A stretch of DNA of 6,487 nt from Candidatus Woesearchaeota archaeon (GCA_019323525.1 JAHWHD010000065.1:1-6487), one strand, 5' to 3'. Counted from the first letter of the stretch, positions 1 to 6,470 are shown. The notes: generated by a model not told the origin, from the sequence alone. A program made the numbers and translations.

Positions 1-434
1 TAAAAGATTATGAAATAAGGGTGATTGCAGAACGTATCAAGAAGGTCGCAAAGTACAAAGTTATAAGCTTATTGCCTTATGAATATAATAAGTATGATAA
101 TGTTACAAAGCTCCTTAATGAACTGCACTTCAAAGCTATCAAAGAGTTAAAACCGGCTAACCTTATTGTGGTTGATAAGTACCCTGGCTGTAATGTTCAT
201 GGAAAACAAGAGACTAAAGCTGAACAAAAGTATGTTGAGGTTGCAGCTGCTTCAATACTTGCAAGGGATGCTGCCCTTAAACAACTGCAGAAGATTAGTA
301 AACGGGTTGGATTTCAAGTACCTAAAGGATCTAGCCAGGTGAGCGATGCCCTGGAGAGGGTGGCTAAGACAGGGTTTGACCTAAGCAAAATAGCAAAGAT
401 TGGCTTTAAAAATGTAAGAAAATACCTGTTCTAG
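1..434 (+). CDS. rnhC: Ribonuclease HIII-like protein, 3' part (5' end outside window)
   Basis: This is the C-terminal part of a type 2 RNase H, an enzyme that cuts the RNA strand of RNA:DNA hybrids left by replication, R-loops or misincorporated ribonucleotides. The frame is open to the left edge (it reads KDYEIRVIAE...), so the GTG at base 21 is probably an internal valine and not the start. The N-terminal part of the catalytic domain, with the first Asp-Glu pair, lies upstream. Visible here are LIVVDKYPG, whose Asp (bases 174-176) fits the third catalytic acid, and TKAEQKYVEVAAASILAR, whose Glu (bases 222-224) fits the fourth. A Glu at that place and the following LPKG-like VPKGSS are typical of RNase HIII; RNase HII normally has Asp and a hKGYGT motif. 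The end (KIGFKNVRKYLF) matches the usual HIII C-terminus. Divergent RNase HII is the alternative. Family assignment is from recalled motifs. Confidence 0.82.
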   Translation, partial: KDYEIRVIAERIKKVAKYKVISLLPYEYNKYDNVTKLLNELHFKAIKELKPANLIVVDKYPGCNVHGKQETKAEQKYVEVAAASILARDAALKQLQKISKRVGFQVPKGSSQVSDALERVAKTGFDLSKIAKIGFKNVRKYLF

Positions 435-445
435 GTTTATAAACC
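434..445. promoter_or_regulatory. Perfect 12-base palindrome with TATA-like core
   Basis: GGTTTATAAACC is a perfect inverted repeat starting on the last base of the upstream stop codon. Its core TTTATAAA is the same octamer as the probable TATA box at 6462-6469. It could be a symmetric TATA element (an alternative, more distant smc promoter with a leader of about 50 bases) or an operator. A chance A/T-rich palindrome is also possible. Confidence 0.3.
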
Positions 446-455
446 AAAATCAAAA

Positions 456-462
456 CCTTTTT
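456..462 (+). terminator. Possible T-run terminator of the RNase HIII gene
   Basis: CCTTTTT lies 22-28 bases after the TAG stop. Archaeal RNA polymerase can terminate at short T-runs without a hairpin, and none is obvious here. The run is only five Ts, so it is a weak candidate. Confidence 0.25.
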
Positions 463-480
463 AAAGAATTCTCATGTTTA

Positions 481-488
481 TTTATATA
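481..488 (+). promoter_or_regulatory. Probable TATA box of smc
   Basis: TTTATATA, in the context GTTTATTTATATAAG, is the best match to an archaeal TATA box upstream of smc. Its centre is about 32 bases before the ATG at 517. With the usual 25-27 base spacing, transcription would begin near 509-512, leaving a leader of only a few bases. Another A/T element at 458-466 would give a leader long enough to include the SD-like sequence. Confidence 0.55.
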
Positions 489-501
489 AGAATAGGCCTA
501 T

Positions 502-509
502 GAGGGGAT
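502..509 (+). promoter_or_regulatory. Shine-Dalgarno-like sequence before smc
   Basis: GAGGGGAT lies 7 bases before the ATG at 517, a workable distance for an archaeal ribosome binding site, although it is not a perfect GGAGGTGA complement. It can act only if transcription starts upstream of about 500. The nearest TATA box predicts a start downstream of it, so the two signals conflict. Confidence 0.4.
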
Positions 510-516
510 ATTAGTA

Positions 517-3500
517 ATGACGAGAATTACAAAAATGCAGATGCTCGGGTTCAAGAGCTTTGCAAAAAAGACAGAGCTGTTATTCGGAGAAAATTTTAAC
601 TGTATCTTGGGTCCGAACGGCTCTGGAAAGAGTAATGTAGGCGATGCCCTCTGCTTTGTACTTGGAAGAAGCTCTGCTAAAGCTATGCGTGCTGAGAAAT
701 CAGCTAACCTGATATATAACGGAGGCAAGAAAAAGGAGCCTGCAAAGTTCGGAGAGGTTTCTATATACTTTGACAATTCTAAAAAGATATTTCCTGAGGA
801 TACTAACGAGGTTAAGGTAAGCAGGAAGATTAAGCAGAACGGGTCGTCTGTGTACAGGATTAATGATAATAAGGTTACAAGGACCCAGGTTCTTGACATG
901 CTGAACCTTGCAAAGATCGACCCTGACGGTTTTAACCTGATACTCCAAGGAGATATTGTCAGGTTTGTAGAGATGCCGTCAGTAGAAAGAAGGCAGATTG
1001 TTGAAGAGATATCAGGCATATCAGGGTATGAAGAAAAGAAAAGGAAAGCTACTAACGAACTTGCAAAGGTGGACGAGAAACTAAACGAAGCAGATATTGT
1101 GCTGACTGAGAGAAGGACTTACCTAAGAGAGCTAAGGAAAGACCGTGACCAAGCTTTGAAGTTCAAAGAGTTAAAGGAGAATATTGATGTTAATAAAGCA
1201 TCTTACCTAAGCCTGCAGATAAAAGACAAGGAGAAGGTAAGCGCAGATATAGAGAAAAAGGTTGGCGAGCATAAATCTGTGCTCGATAAAAGCGAGGCAA
1301 AGATCAAAGAATTTAAATCACACATTGAAGCTAAAAAGCAAGAGATTGATACAATCTCTAAAGAGATAGAGATTAAAGGAGAGAAAGAGCAGGTAAGTCT
1401 TCACAAGCAAGTCGAGAACCTTAAAGTTGAGCTTGCGACAGACAAGACAAGGATAGAGAACTGCAGGACAGAGATTGAAAGGATTAATGAACGGGAGAAG
1501 CAGCTAAACAAGGAGCATAAAGAGTCTGGGGAGAAAGTAAATGATATACTTGAGGAAAAGAAGGCTCTTGAGAAGCAAAAGGTTGAAAAGGAAAAAGAGT
1601 TGAAGATTATAGAGGAACAGATTGCAAAGTTCAAGAAAAAGAATGACATGGACAATGTTACAGAGATCGAGAAAGATATTGAAGATATTGATAAAGAAGC
1701 TGAAGATAAACAGAACAGTATAGCTGAGTTAAGAGAGAGACAGCAGAACTTTCTAAGGGAGAAGGATAGGTTGGAGATTCAAATTTCCAATATGGATGAA
1801 AAAATCAATAAGGTTCTTGAGGTGGAGAAAGAGCACAAGAGCCAAGTGACTGAATTAAAAAACAAGAAAGAGCTTTTCAAAAAAGCGACTCTTGAACTTA
1901 ACAAAAGACTTAACGAAGATTCTGAAATTTCCGGAAATCTGGGAAGTGCAAGAAAGCGGTTGATGGCCAGCGAGGAAAAACTTGCAAAGCTAGAGGCAAG
2001 GAACATGGCTGCAAGGGAGAATGTTGCAGCTGAACAGTCGATAAGAAAAGTGCTTGAGCTAAAGAAGAAGATTCCAGGAATCTATGGAACAGTATCTGAG
2101 CTTGGAAACGTGTCAAGCAAATATTCTACAGCGCTCGAGGTTGCCGCAGGAAACAAGATTAAGTTTGTAGTTGTTGAAGATGATAAAGTGGCAGCGCAGT
2201 GTATAAAGTTCCTTAAAGAGAGAAAGCTAGGGATTGCTGCGTTCATACCAATGAACAAGATAAAGGCAAAGACTGGAGATGTACCAAAGAATCTTCAGAG
2301 CGCTAAAGGCTGCCACGGCCTTGCAATAGACCTCATAGATTTCGAGCCTAAGTTCAAGAAAGTGTTCACCTATGTGTTCGGAGGAACCTTGGTTGTGGAC
2401 AACATCGACGTGGCGAGAAGGCTGGGTATTGGAAGCGCTAAGATGGTCACTCTTGACGGAGACCTGGCAGACCAGAGCGGGGTCATGAAAGGCGGTTACA
2501 GGTTAAGAAAAGGTAAAGGTCTTGGGTTTAAAGAAAATGAAGTTGTAAAAGACATTGAACAGTGCAATGATACAATCAACGACGCTAGCACGCTTATCAA
2601 GTCGCTTGAAAGTCGCAGGCACGAGAACGAGGAGCTGATAGTAAAGCTAAGAAAAGAGAAGGCTGAACTTGAGGCTGAGATAATAACACTAGAAAAAACT
2701 CTGCACCTTGACTCGGGAGATATGGGGGCGTCACAGAAACAGAAAAAGGATATGCAGGAGATGCTTGAGAAGACCGATAAAGAGCTTGACTCGATCATTG
2801 AACAGATTTCTGAGGTAAATAGGGCGCTTGCACAGAATAAGATCAAGAGACAGGGGCTAAGAGAGAAAATATCGCAGTTAAGAAATCCAAGGCTTGTAGC
2901 AGAGTTTAATGCCTTTGAAGAGAAAAAGACGCAGGTCAAGGAACGTATCATCCAGATAGATTCTGAGCTTAAGAATTTTGATACCCAAGTTAAGATGATA
3001 AGTCCTGAAAGCGAAAAGATTACAGAGGTCCTTAAACAGATCAGCAAGGAAAAGGACAAGTTCAATATTGAGATAAAGGCTTTGGCAGAGAAGATTAAAA
3101 AGTTCGAGAGTGAACTAAAAGATAAAGAAAAGAAATCTGCGCAGTTCTATGCAAAGTATAAAGCGATGTTCAACCAGCGGTCAAAGATTAATGACGAGAT
3201 TAACAAAATCGACAGGTCGATTGAAAAGATAAGGGACACTTCAAGGAGTGCAGAGATAAAGATGAACACATACTCTCTTGAACTTGCAAAGTTCAAGGCA
3301 GAGCTTGCAGGACTGTACCAGGAGTTTAAGCAGTATGAAGGTGTAAAGCTTAACCTTAAGAAAGATGTACAGGTGCTTAAGCAGGAGATTGATAAGTTCG
3401 AGAGGATGATGAGCAATCTTGGAGCTGTCAACATGCGGGCTCTTGAGGTTTACAGCGAGATAGAGAAAGAGTATAACGCGCTTGTCGAGAAAAAGGAAAC

Positions 3501-4008
3501 ATTGATGAAAGAAAAGGAAGATGTTGAAGCGCTGATAATGGAGATTGAGACTAAAAAGACTGAACTTTTCATGCGCACACTTAACGCTGTCGGAGAGAAA
3601 TTCGAAAACATATTCGTAACACTGTCAAGAAAAGGGACAGCGTATCTTGAACTTGAGAACCCAAAGAATCCGTTTGAAGGCGGGCTAAGCATCAAAGTAA
3701 AGATAAGTGGCAAAAAGTACCTTGACATAAGAAGCTTATCAGGCGGGGAGAAAACCTTGACTGCTCTTGCGTTCATATTCGCGATACAGGAGCATGAACC
3801 GCATTCATTCTATGTACTTGACGAGGTTGATGCTGCTCTTGACAAGCATAATTCAGAAAAACTGGCTAAACTTATACGGAAGTACTGCGACTATGCGCAG
3901 TACATAGTTGTTTCGCATAACGACGCAATGATATCTGAAGCTGATAACCTCTACGGAGTTTCAATGAACGAACACGGCATAAGCCAGGTTACAAGTCTTA
4001 AGATATAA
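517..4008 (+). CDS. smc: Chromosome segregation protein SMC
   Basis: This complete 1163-residue SMC ATPase forms a dimeric ring that organises and separates chromosomes by moving along and looping DNA. The N-terminal head has Walker A GPNGSGKS (residues 32-39), a conserved arginine loop ending near R58 and Q-loop Q144 (ILQGD). A first coiled coil, rich in Lys and Glu, spans about 165-515. The hinge (about 519-665) starts at IPGIYGTV and ends with SGVMKGGYR. A second coiled coil runs to about 1030 and contains the conserved MSNLGAVN (965-972). The C-terminal head has signature LSGGE (1074-1078), Walker B FYVLDE (1098-1103), D-loop AALD (1106-1109) and H-loop H1134. The length fits archaeal SMCs. 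The ATG at 517 is chosen because MTRITKMQMLGFKSF aligns with the family's normal N-terminus; the Met codons at residues 7 and 9 would cut off its first strand. No kleisin gene (scpA) follows. The next gene is convergent. No motif is missing and no frameshift is seen. Confidence 0.97.
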   Translation: MTRITKMQMLGFKSFAKKTELLFGENFNCILGPNGSGKSNVGDALCFVLGRSSAKAMRAEKSANLIYNGGKKKEPAKFGEVSIYFDNSKKIFPEDTNEVKVSRKIKQNGSSVYRINDNKVTRTQVLDMLNLAKIDPDGFNLILQGDIVRFVEMPSVERRQIVEEISGISGYEEKKRKATNELAKVDEKLNEADIVLTERRTYLRELRKDRDQALKFKELKENIDVNKASYLSLQIKDKEKVSADIEKKVGEHKSVLDKSEAKIKEFKSHIEAKKQEIDTISKEIEIKGEKEQVSLHKQVENLKVELATDKTRIENCRTEIERINEREKQLNKEHKESGEKVNDILEEKKALEKQKVEKEKELKIIEEQIAKFKKKNDMDNVTEIEKDIEDIDKEAEDKQNSIAELRERQQNFLREKDRLEIQISNMDEKINKVLEVEKEHKSQVTELKNKKELFKKATLELNKRLNEDSEISGNLGSARKRLMASEEKLAKLEARNMAARENVAAEQSIRKVLELKKKIPGIYGTVSELGNVSSKYSTALEVAAGNKIKFVVVEDDKVAAQCIKFLKERKLGIAAFIPMNKIKAKTGDVPKNLQSAKGCHGLAIDLIDFEPKFKKVFTYVFGGTLVVDNIDVARRLGIGSAKMVTLDGDLADQSGVMKGGYRLRKGKGLGFKENEVVKDIEQCNDTINDASTLIKSLESRRHENEELIVKLRKEKAELEAEIITLEKTLHLDSGDMGASQKQKKDMQEMLEKTDKELDSIIEQISEVNRALAQNKIKRQGLREKISQLRNPRLVAEFNAFEEKKTQVKERIIQIDSELKNFDTQVKMISPESEKITEVLKQISKEKDKFNIEIKALAEKIKKFESELKDKEKKSAQFYAKYKAMFNQRSKINDEINKIDRSIEKIRDTSRSAEIKMNTYSLELAKFKAELAGLYQEFKQYEGVKLNLKKDVQVLKQEIDKFERMMSNLGAVNMRALEVYSEIEKEYNALVEKKETLMKEKEDVEALIMEIETKKTELFMRTLNAVGEKFENIFVTLSRKGTAYLELENPKNPFEGGLSIKVKISGKKYLDIRSLSGGEKTLTALAFIFAIQEHEPHSFYVLDEVDAALDKHNSEKLAKLIRKYCDYAQYIVVSHNDAMISEADNLYGVSMNEHGISQVTSLKI

Positions 4009-4024
4009 AACGTAACGAAAAGAT
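4009..4024. other. 16-base convergent gap between smc and glycosyltransferase
   Basis: Only 16 bases separate the two facing stop codons. There is no inverted repeat. Short T-rich tracts occur on both strands around it: CTTCTTTTAT at about 4042-4051 on the plus strand, inside the glycosyltransferase gene, and CTTTTCGTTACGTTTTATA on the minus strand reaching into the smc end. Transcripts from the two sides therefore probably overlap at their 3' ends. Confidence 0.6.
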
Positions 4025-5161
4025 TTAGAAACGAGAGAGGACTTCTTTTATATCCTTAATAGTGTTTGACCAGGAGAAGTTTAAAGTAACGAATTTCCTT
4101 GCGTTTGCACCTAACTTCTCGCGGATACGTTCATTGTCAAGAAGACGTTCAAGTTTCTTGCGCAGTGAAAAAGAGTTTCGCTGCGGGAAAAGGATTCCGT
4201 TGTACTTGTCCTTGATATAGTCCTTGACAAACCCTACTTTTGTAGAGACTACTGCAAGTCCGCATGCCATTGCTTCAAGTGTTGTAAGCGATGTAGTCTC
4301 AGTCAGGCTTGGAAGTACATAGATGTCCATTGCCTGCAGATATGGAACAACATCGTCTTTCTGGCCTGTCACCACGATGTTTTTCTTGTCCTCGAAAACC
4401 TTAGTATCAGGAGATTTTGGTCCTACGATCAACAACACCACGTCTTTCCTGCGTTTCTGGAGCTGTACAAATGCTCTGTAAAGTGTGATAAGGTCTTTCT
4501 CGTGCCCTGTCCTGCCAACATAACCTATCACTTTCATGTTAGGTTTCAAGCCAAGCCGTATCTTAGCAGTAATCTTATTATCAGGGGGACAGAACTTTTC
4601 AGTATCAACCCCAAGATGCACTACAGATTTAGGAGTTTTGATACCGGCAGACTCGAAAATCTTGGCAGTCTCAATAGAAGGTACAAGCAAAAGATTGCAA
4701 CGGTTGTAACAGTACTTAGTGTACAGTTTTGCAAGCCACGACATCAGGAATTTTACCGGAAGAAAGACTTTTAACGATTTAAGCACGATCTCCCAGTCAA
4801 TTACATGGGTATAGGCTATGCATGGTTTGCCAAACTTTTTGGCGTATCTTATGCCGAGCATTCCAAGCGGCATTGTGCTCTGGACCCAGACAATATCGGC
4901 AGTTTCTACATATCTCTTTACAAGGCGCCAGTTGGAGAATTTAGGCGCATAGTAATCGCCAAATGTCCAGTTATGAGTCTTTGCCCTCACTATCTTATAA
5001 CCATCCGGGTTATCAACATGGTGCTTGAACTGAGGAAATCTTGGAGCGATTACTGTGATGTCAAATTCGTCTTTTATCTTAGGAATTACCTCTGCAAGAA
5101 ACCTCGCTATACCGTCCCATCTTGGAAGGAACGCGTCAGTTGGGATAAGGAGCTTTTTCAT
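4025..5161 (-). CDS. GT4-family (GT-B fold) glycosyltransferase, possibly lipid-linked
   Basis: This 378-residue retaining glycosyltransferase would transfer a sugar from a nucleotide-sugar donor, probably at the inner face of the membrane. The N-terminal domain starts with KKLLIPTDAFLPRWDGIARF (2-21), the usual first strand and acceptor-side loop. THVIDWE (118-124) sits where the conserved acceptor-site His lies. Residues 125-147 are Lys- and hydrophobic-rich, like the amphipathic membrane-binding segment of lipid glycosyltransferases. The C-terminal domain begins with GYVGRTGHEKDL (213-224), giving the donor-phosphate Arg217 and Lys222, and has the E-x7-E motif at E288 and E296 within LTETTSLTTLEAMACG. 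The ETxxLTxLEAM pattern resembles diacylglycerol glucosyltransferases and PimB-like enzymes more than the ESFG type of BshA or MshA. There are no transmembrane segments. It is last in the three-gene cluster, 14 bases after the methyltransferase stop and without a clear SD; an A8 run enters the ATG. The sugar and acceptor cannot be read from sequence. Confidence 0.9.
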   Translation of the reverse strand: MKKLLIPTDAFLPRWDGIARFLAEVIPKIKDEFDITVIAPRFPQFKHHVDNPDGYKIVRAKTHNWTFGDYYAPKFSNWRLVKRYVETADIVWVQSTMPLGMLGIRYAKKFGKPCIAYTHVIDWEIVLKSLKVFLPVKFLMSWLAKLYTKYCYNRCNLLLVPSIETAKIFESAGIKTPKSVVHLGVDTEKFCPPDNKITAKIRLGLKPNMKVIGYVGRTGHEKDLITLYRAFVQLQKRRKDVVLLIVGPKSPDTKVFEDKKNIVVTGQKDDVVPYLQAMDIYVLPSLTETTSLTTLEAMACGLAVVSTKVGFVKDYIKDKYNGILFPQRNSFSLRKKLERLLDNERIREKLGANARKFVTLNFSWSNTIKDIKEVLSRF

Positions 5162-5175
5162 TTTTTTTAGTTGTT

Positions 5176-5793
5176 TTACCTTTTTGTATAAATGCCTACA
5201 AGGTAACCTGTAGTTTCTATAATCTCTAGTTTACGGTTCTTTTTATATTCTTCTAGAGATTGCCTTAACTCATCCTTATACAGGCCAATGTCAACAGTTA
5301 CCCTGTTAAAACCGTCTTTTTCAAAGTACTCAAAAATCTTCCTTGCAAGTCTCACTAATAAACCTTTCTTTTTAAAAAATTCTGGTAGAAAAGGTTCGCA
5401 AATAATCACTTTGTCAGAGTTTGAAAACGCTAATTCTACCACTTTTGTTCTTTGGTCCGGAGTAAGATGGTGGAGAATGTCAAGGATTATTATTATGTCA
5501 TTCCTATCGTACATCTTAGGGTCAGTTGCGTTTCCTACTTTAAGATTAAGCTTGAACTTCTTGTTTGCATAATCAATAAAACGTTTGTTAAGGTCAAAGC
5601 CAGAATATTTTGTAGATTTATCTAGGAATTCGTAAAGGTGTGCAGGACCGCAAGCAACATCAAGCACAGTCTTGTTTTCTCCGACAAGCCGCGATATTAG
5701 CTTAAGGCGTTTTGAAAGAGCTCTTAATGGCAGGGAGCATCTTAGATAGATATTGTAGATGGTTGGACTTTTGTATACAAAGTTTTGTTTCAT
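5176..5793 (-). CDS. Class I SAM-dependent methyltransferase, substrate unknown
   Basis: This is a 205-residue protein with a Rossmann-type methyltransferase fold. Motif I is VLDVACGPAHL (43-53), the glycine-rich SAM loop. FDLN (66-69) supplies D67, the acidic residue expected to bind the SAM ribose. GNATD (87-91) fits the loop near the adenine, and DIIIILDILHHL (99-110) is the motif IV strand with the following helix. The first 40 residues are basic, and residues 135-160 form a Lys/Phe-rich insert (PEFFKKKGLLVRLARKIF) that could cap the active site or touch a membrane. There are no DNA- or RNA-methylase NPPY-type motifs, so a small molecule or glycan/lipid substrate is likelier. The ATG overlaps the stop of the deacetylase gene as ATGA (5790-5793), which points to coupled translation and a shared pathway. 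Substrate assignment is inference from context only. Confidence 0.85.
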   Translation of the reverse strand: MKQNFVYKSPTIYNIYLRCSLPLRALSKRLKLISRLVGENKTVLDVACGPAHLYEFLDKSTKYSGFDLNKRFIDYANKKFKLNLKVGNATDPKMYDRNDIIIILDILHHLTPDQRTKVVELAFSNSDKVIICEPFLPEFFKKKGLLVRLARKIFEYFEKDGFNRVTVDIGLYKDELRQSLEEYKKNRKLEIIETTGYLVGIYTKR

Positions 5794-6437
5794 CTTATCT
5801 TGAAAAATCGTTCAGCGTATTTACAGTGGTGCTTTAAACCGAATATGAAGGCTTTGATGTAAACTGTCCATGTCAAAGGAAGCTGCATCTGAAGCTTTTG
5901 GCTTGGGAAGCAGTTCATTGCTTTTAATTTTGTCTTGAAAGTGTCTGTAATGTCAACGTACAGCTTTGGCTTGTATGTTTTCCTGATATTCCAAAGGTTC
6001 CAGACATCAAATGAATAGAGTTCGCCGTTGTATCTTAGGTCATCAAATGCTTCTTTTACAATATTATAGACGTCCCTGTGGTCAACATGGGGGTCGTCCA
6101 AAGAGTGCGTGAAGATCTTCTCGGGTTTGTGAAGCATTATAAGGCGTTTGATCTTTTCTTCAATCTTATACTTTTTAACCTCGTCCTTGTACTTTGTGTC
6201 AATAAGGTTAAAAAATATAGTCTGTTTAATACCAAGGACCTGCTCGCATTTCCTGGACTCTTTCTCACGGATCTCGCCAACAAGTTCTGGTTTAAGGTGC
6301 GGGTGGCTTGAAGCGCCGTTTGAAAAGATAATAACTATAATGTCTTTACCGTCTTTTCCGTATTTTGCGATAGTTCCCCCTAGGCCGACTGCCTGGTCAT
6401 CTGAATGAGCGCAAAAGACAAGTATCTTTTTTGACAT
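5790..6437 (-). CDS. PIG-L/LmbE-family N-acetylglucosamine-type deacetylase
   Basis: This 215-residue protein is of the zinc-dependent family that removes acetyl groups from N-acetylglucosamine-containing molecules (GPI precursor, mycothiol and bacillithiol intermediates, chitooligosaccharides). The family motif AHPDDE appears as AHSDDQ (10-15) followed by AVGLGGT. H11 and D14 fit zinc ligands and D13 the catalytic base. The second motif is DPHVDH (115-120), corresponding to HPDH, with a third zinc ligand expected among its histidines. All metal and catalytic residues are therefore present; the changed Pro and Glu positions are known to vary. NGASSHPH (40-47) fits the substrate loop after the second strand. 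Length is normal, and there is no signal peptide, so it should be cytoplasmic. It is the first gene of the cluster. The ATG is chosen because MSKKILVFCAHSDD is the normal start for the family and lies about 28 bases after a TATA box. No SD is present, which suggests a leaderless mRNA. The exact substrate is unknown. Confidence 0.9.
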   Translation of the reverse strand: MSKKILVFCAHSDDQAVGLGGTIAKYGKDGKDIIVIIFSNGASSHPHLKPELVGEIREKESRKCEQVLGIKQTIFFNLIDTKYKDEVKKYKIEEKIKRLIMLHKPEKIFTHSLDDPHVDHRDVYNIVKEAFDDLRYNGELYSFDVWNLWNIRKTYKPKLYVDITDTFKTKLKAMNCFPSQKLQMQLPLTWTVYIKAFIFGLKHHCKYAERFFKIR

Positions 6438-6461
6438 TTTAATATGTAAAGAAAAAGGGTA

Positions 6462-6469
6462 TTTATAAA
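6462..6469 (-). promoter_or_regulatory. TATA box of the deacetylase-methyltransferase-glycosyltransferase operon
   Basis: TTTATAAA (self-complementary), in minus-strand context CTTTTATAAATACCC, is centred about 28 bases before the ATG at 6437. The usual spacing puts the transcription start at about 6438-6441, that is, at or just before the start codon. No SD precedes the gene, consistent with a leaderless transcript. Because the octamer is symmetric it could also serve a plus-strand gene beyond the edge. Confidence 0.6.
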
Positions 6470-6470
6470 A

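Noticed and set aside
21..23. GTG at 21 as the true start of the first gene
   Set aside because: The reading frame is open upstream to the window edge and the first catalytic Asp-Glu motif of RNase H type 2 is missing, so the gene must begin further upstream.
498..1019. A 173-codon open frame on the minus strand opposite the SMC N-terminal head
   Set aside because: It lies entirely opposite a gene with unambiguous ABC-ATPase motifs, has no recognisable domain, and shows only reverse-complement residues. It is a shadow.
2496..3065. A 189-codon Ser/Leu/Phe-rich minus-strand frame opposite the second SMC coiled coil, with some membrane-like stretches
   Set aside because: The purine-rich GAA/GAG/AAA/AAG coding strand of a coiled coil yields TTC/CTC/TTT/CTT on the other strand, which gives long stop-free, hydrophobic-looking frames by composition alone.
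1160..3560. Repeated Lys/Glu-rich segments in SMC as a tandem repeat or an expanded low-complexity region
   Set aside because: They are ordinary heptad-type coiled-coil sequence at the expected positions and lengths on both sides of the hinge, with no exact DNA repeat seen.
517..4008. Rad50, SbcC or another SMC-like repair ATPase instead of SMC
   Set aside because: There is a full globular hinge with the SMC pattern at about 519-665 and no CxxC zinc hook, and the conserved LGAVN and SGGEKTLTALA segments are those of true SMC proteins.
5161..5168. T8 run on the plus strand as a terminator
   Set aside because: No plus-strand gene ends near it. On the minus strand it is an A-run entering the glycosyltransferase ATG, which is more likely part of that gene's start region.
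4805..5170. A 121-codon plus-strand frame opposite the glycosyltransferase N-terminal domain
   Set aside because: The opposite strand carries a full GT4 protein with conserved motifs. This frame has no domain and no promoter or ribosome binding site of its own.
4025..6437. Mycothiol or bacillithiol biosynthesis operon
   Set aside because: There is no cysteine ligase (MshC or BshC) in the window, the GT4 motif is not the ESFG type, and the methyltransferase is not part of either pathway. Only the family pairing is shared.
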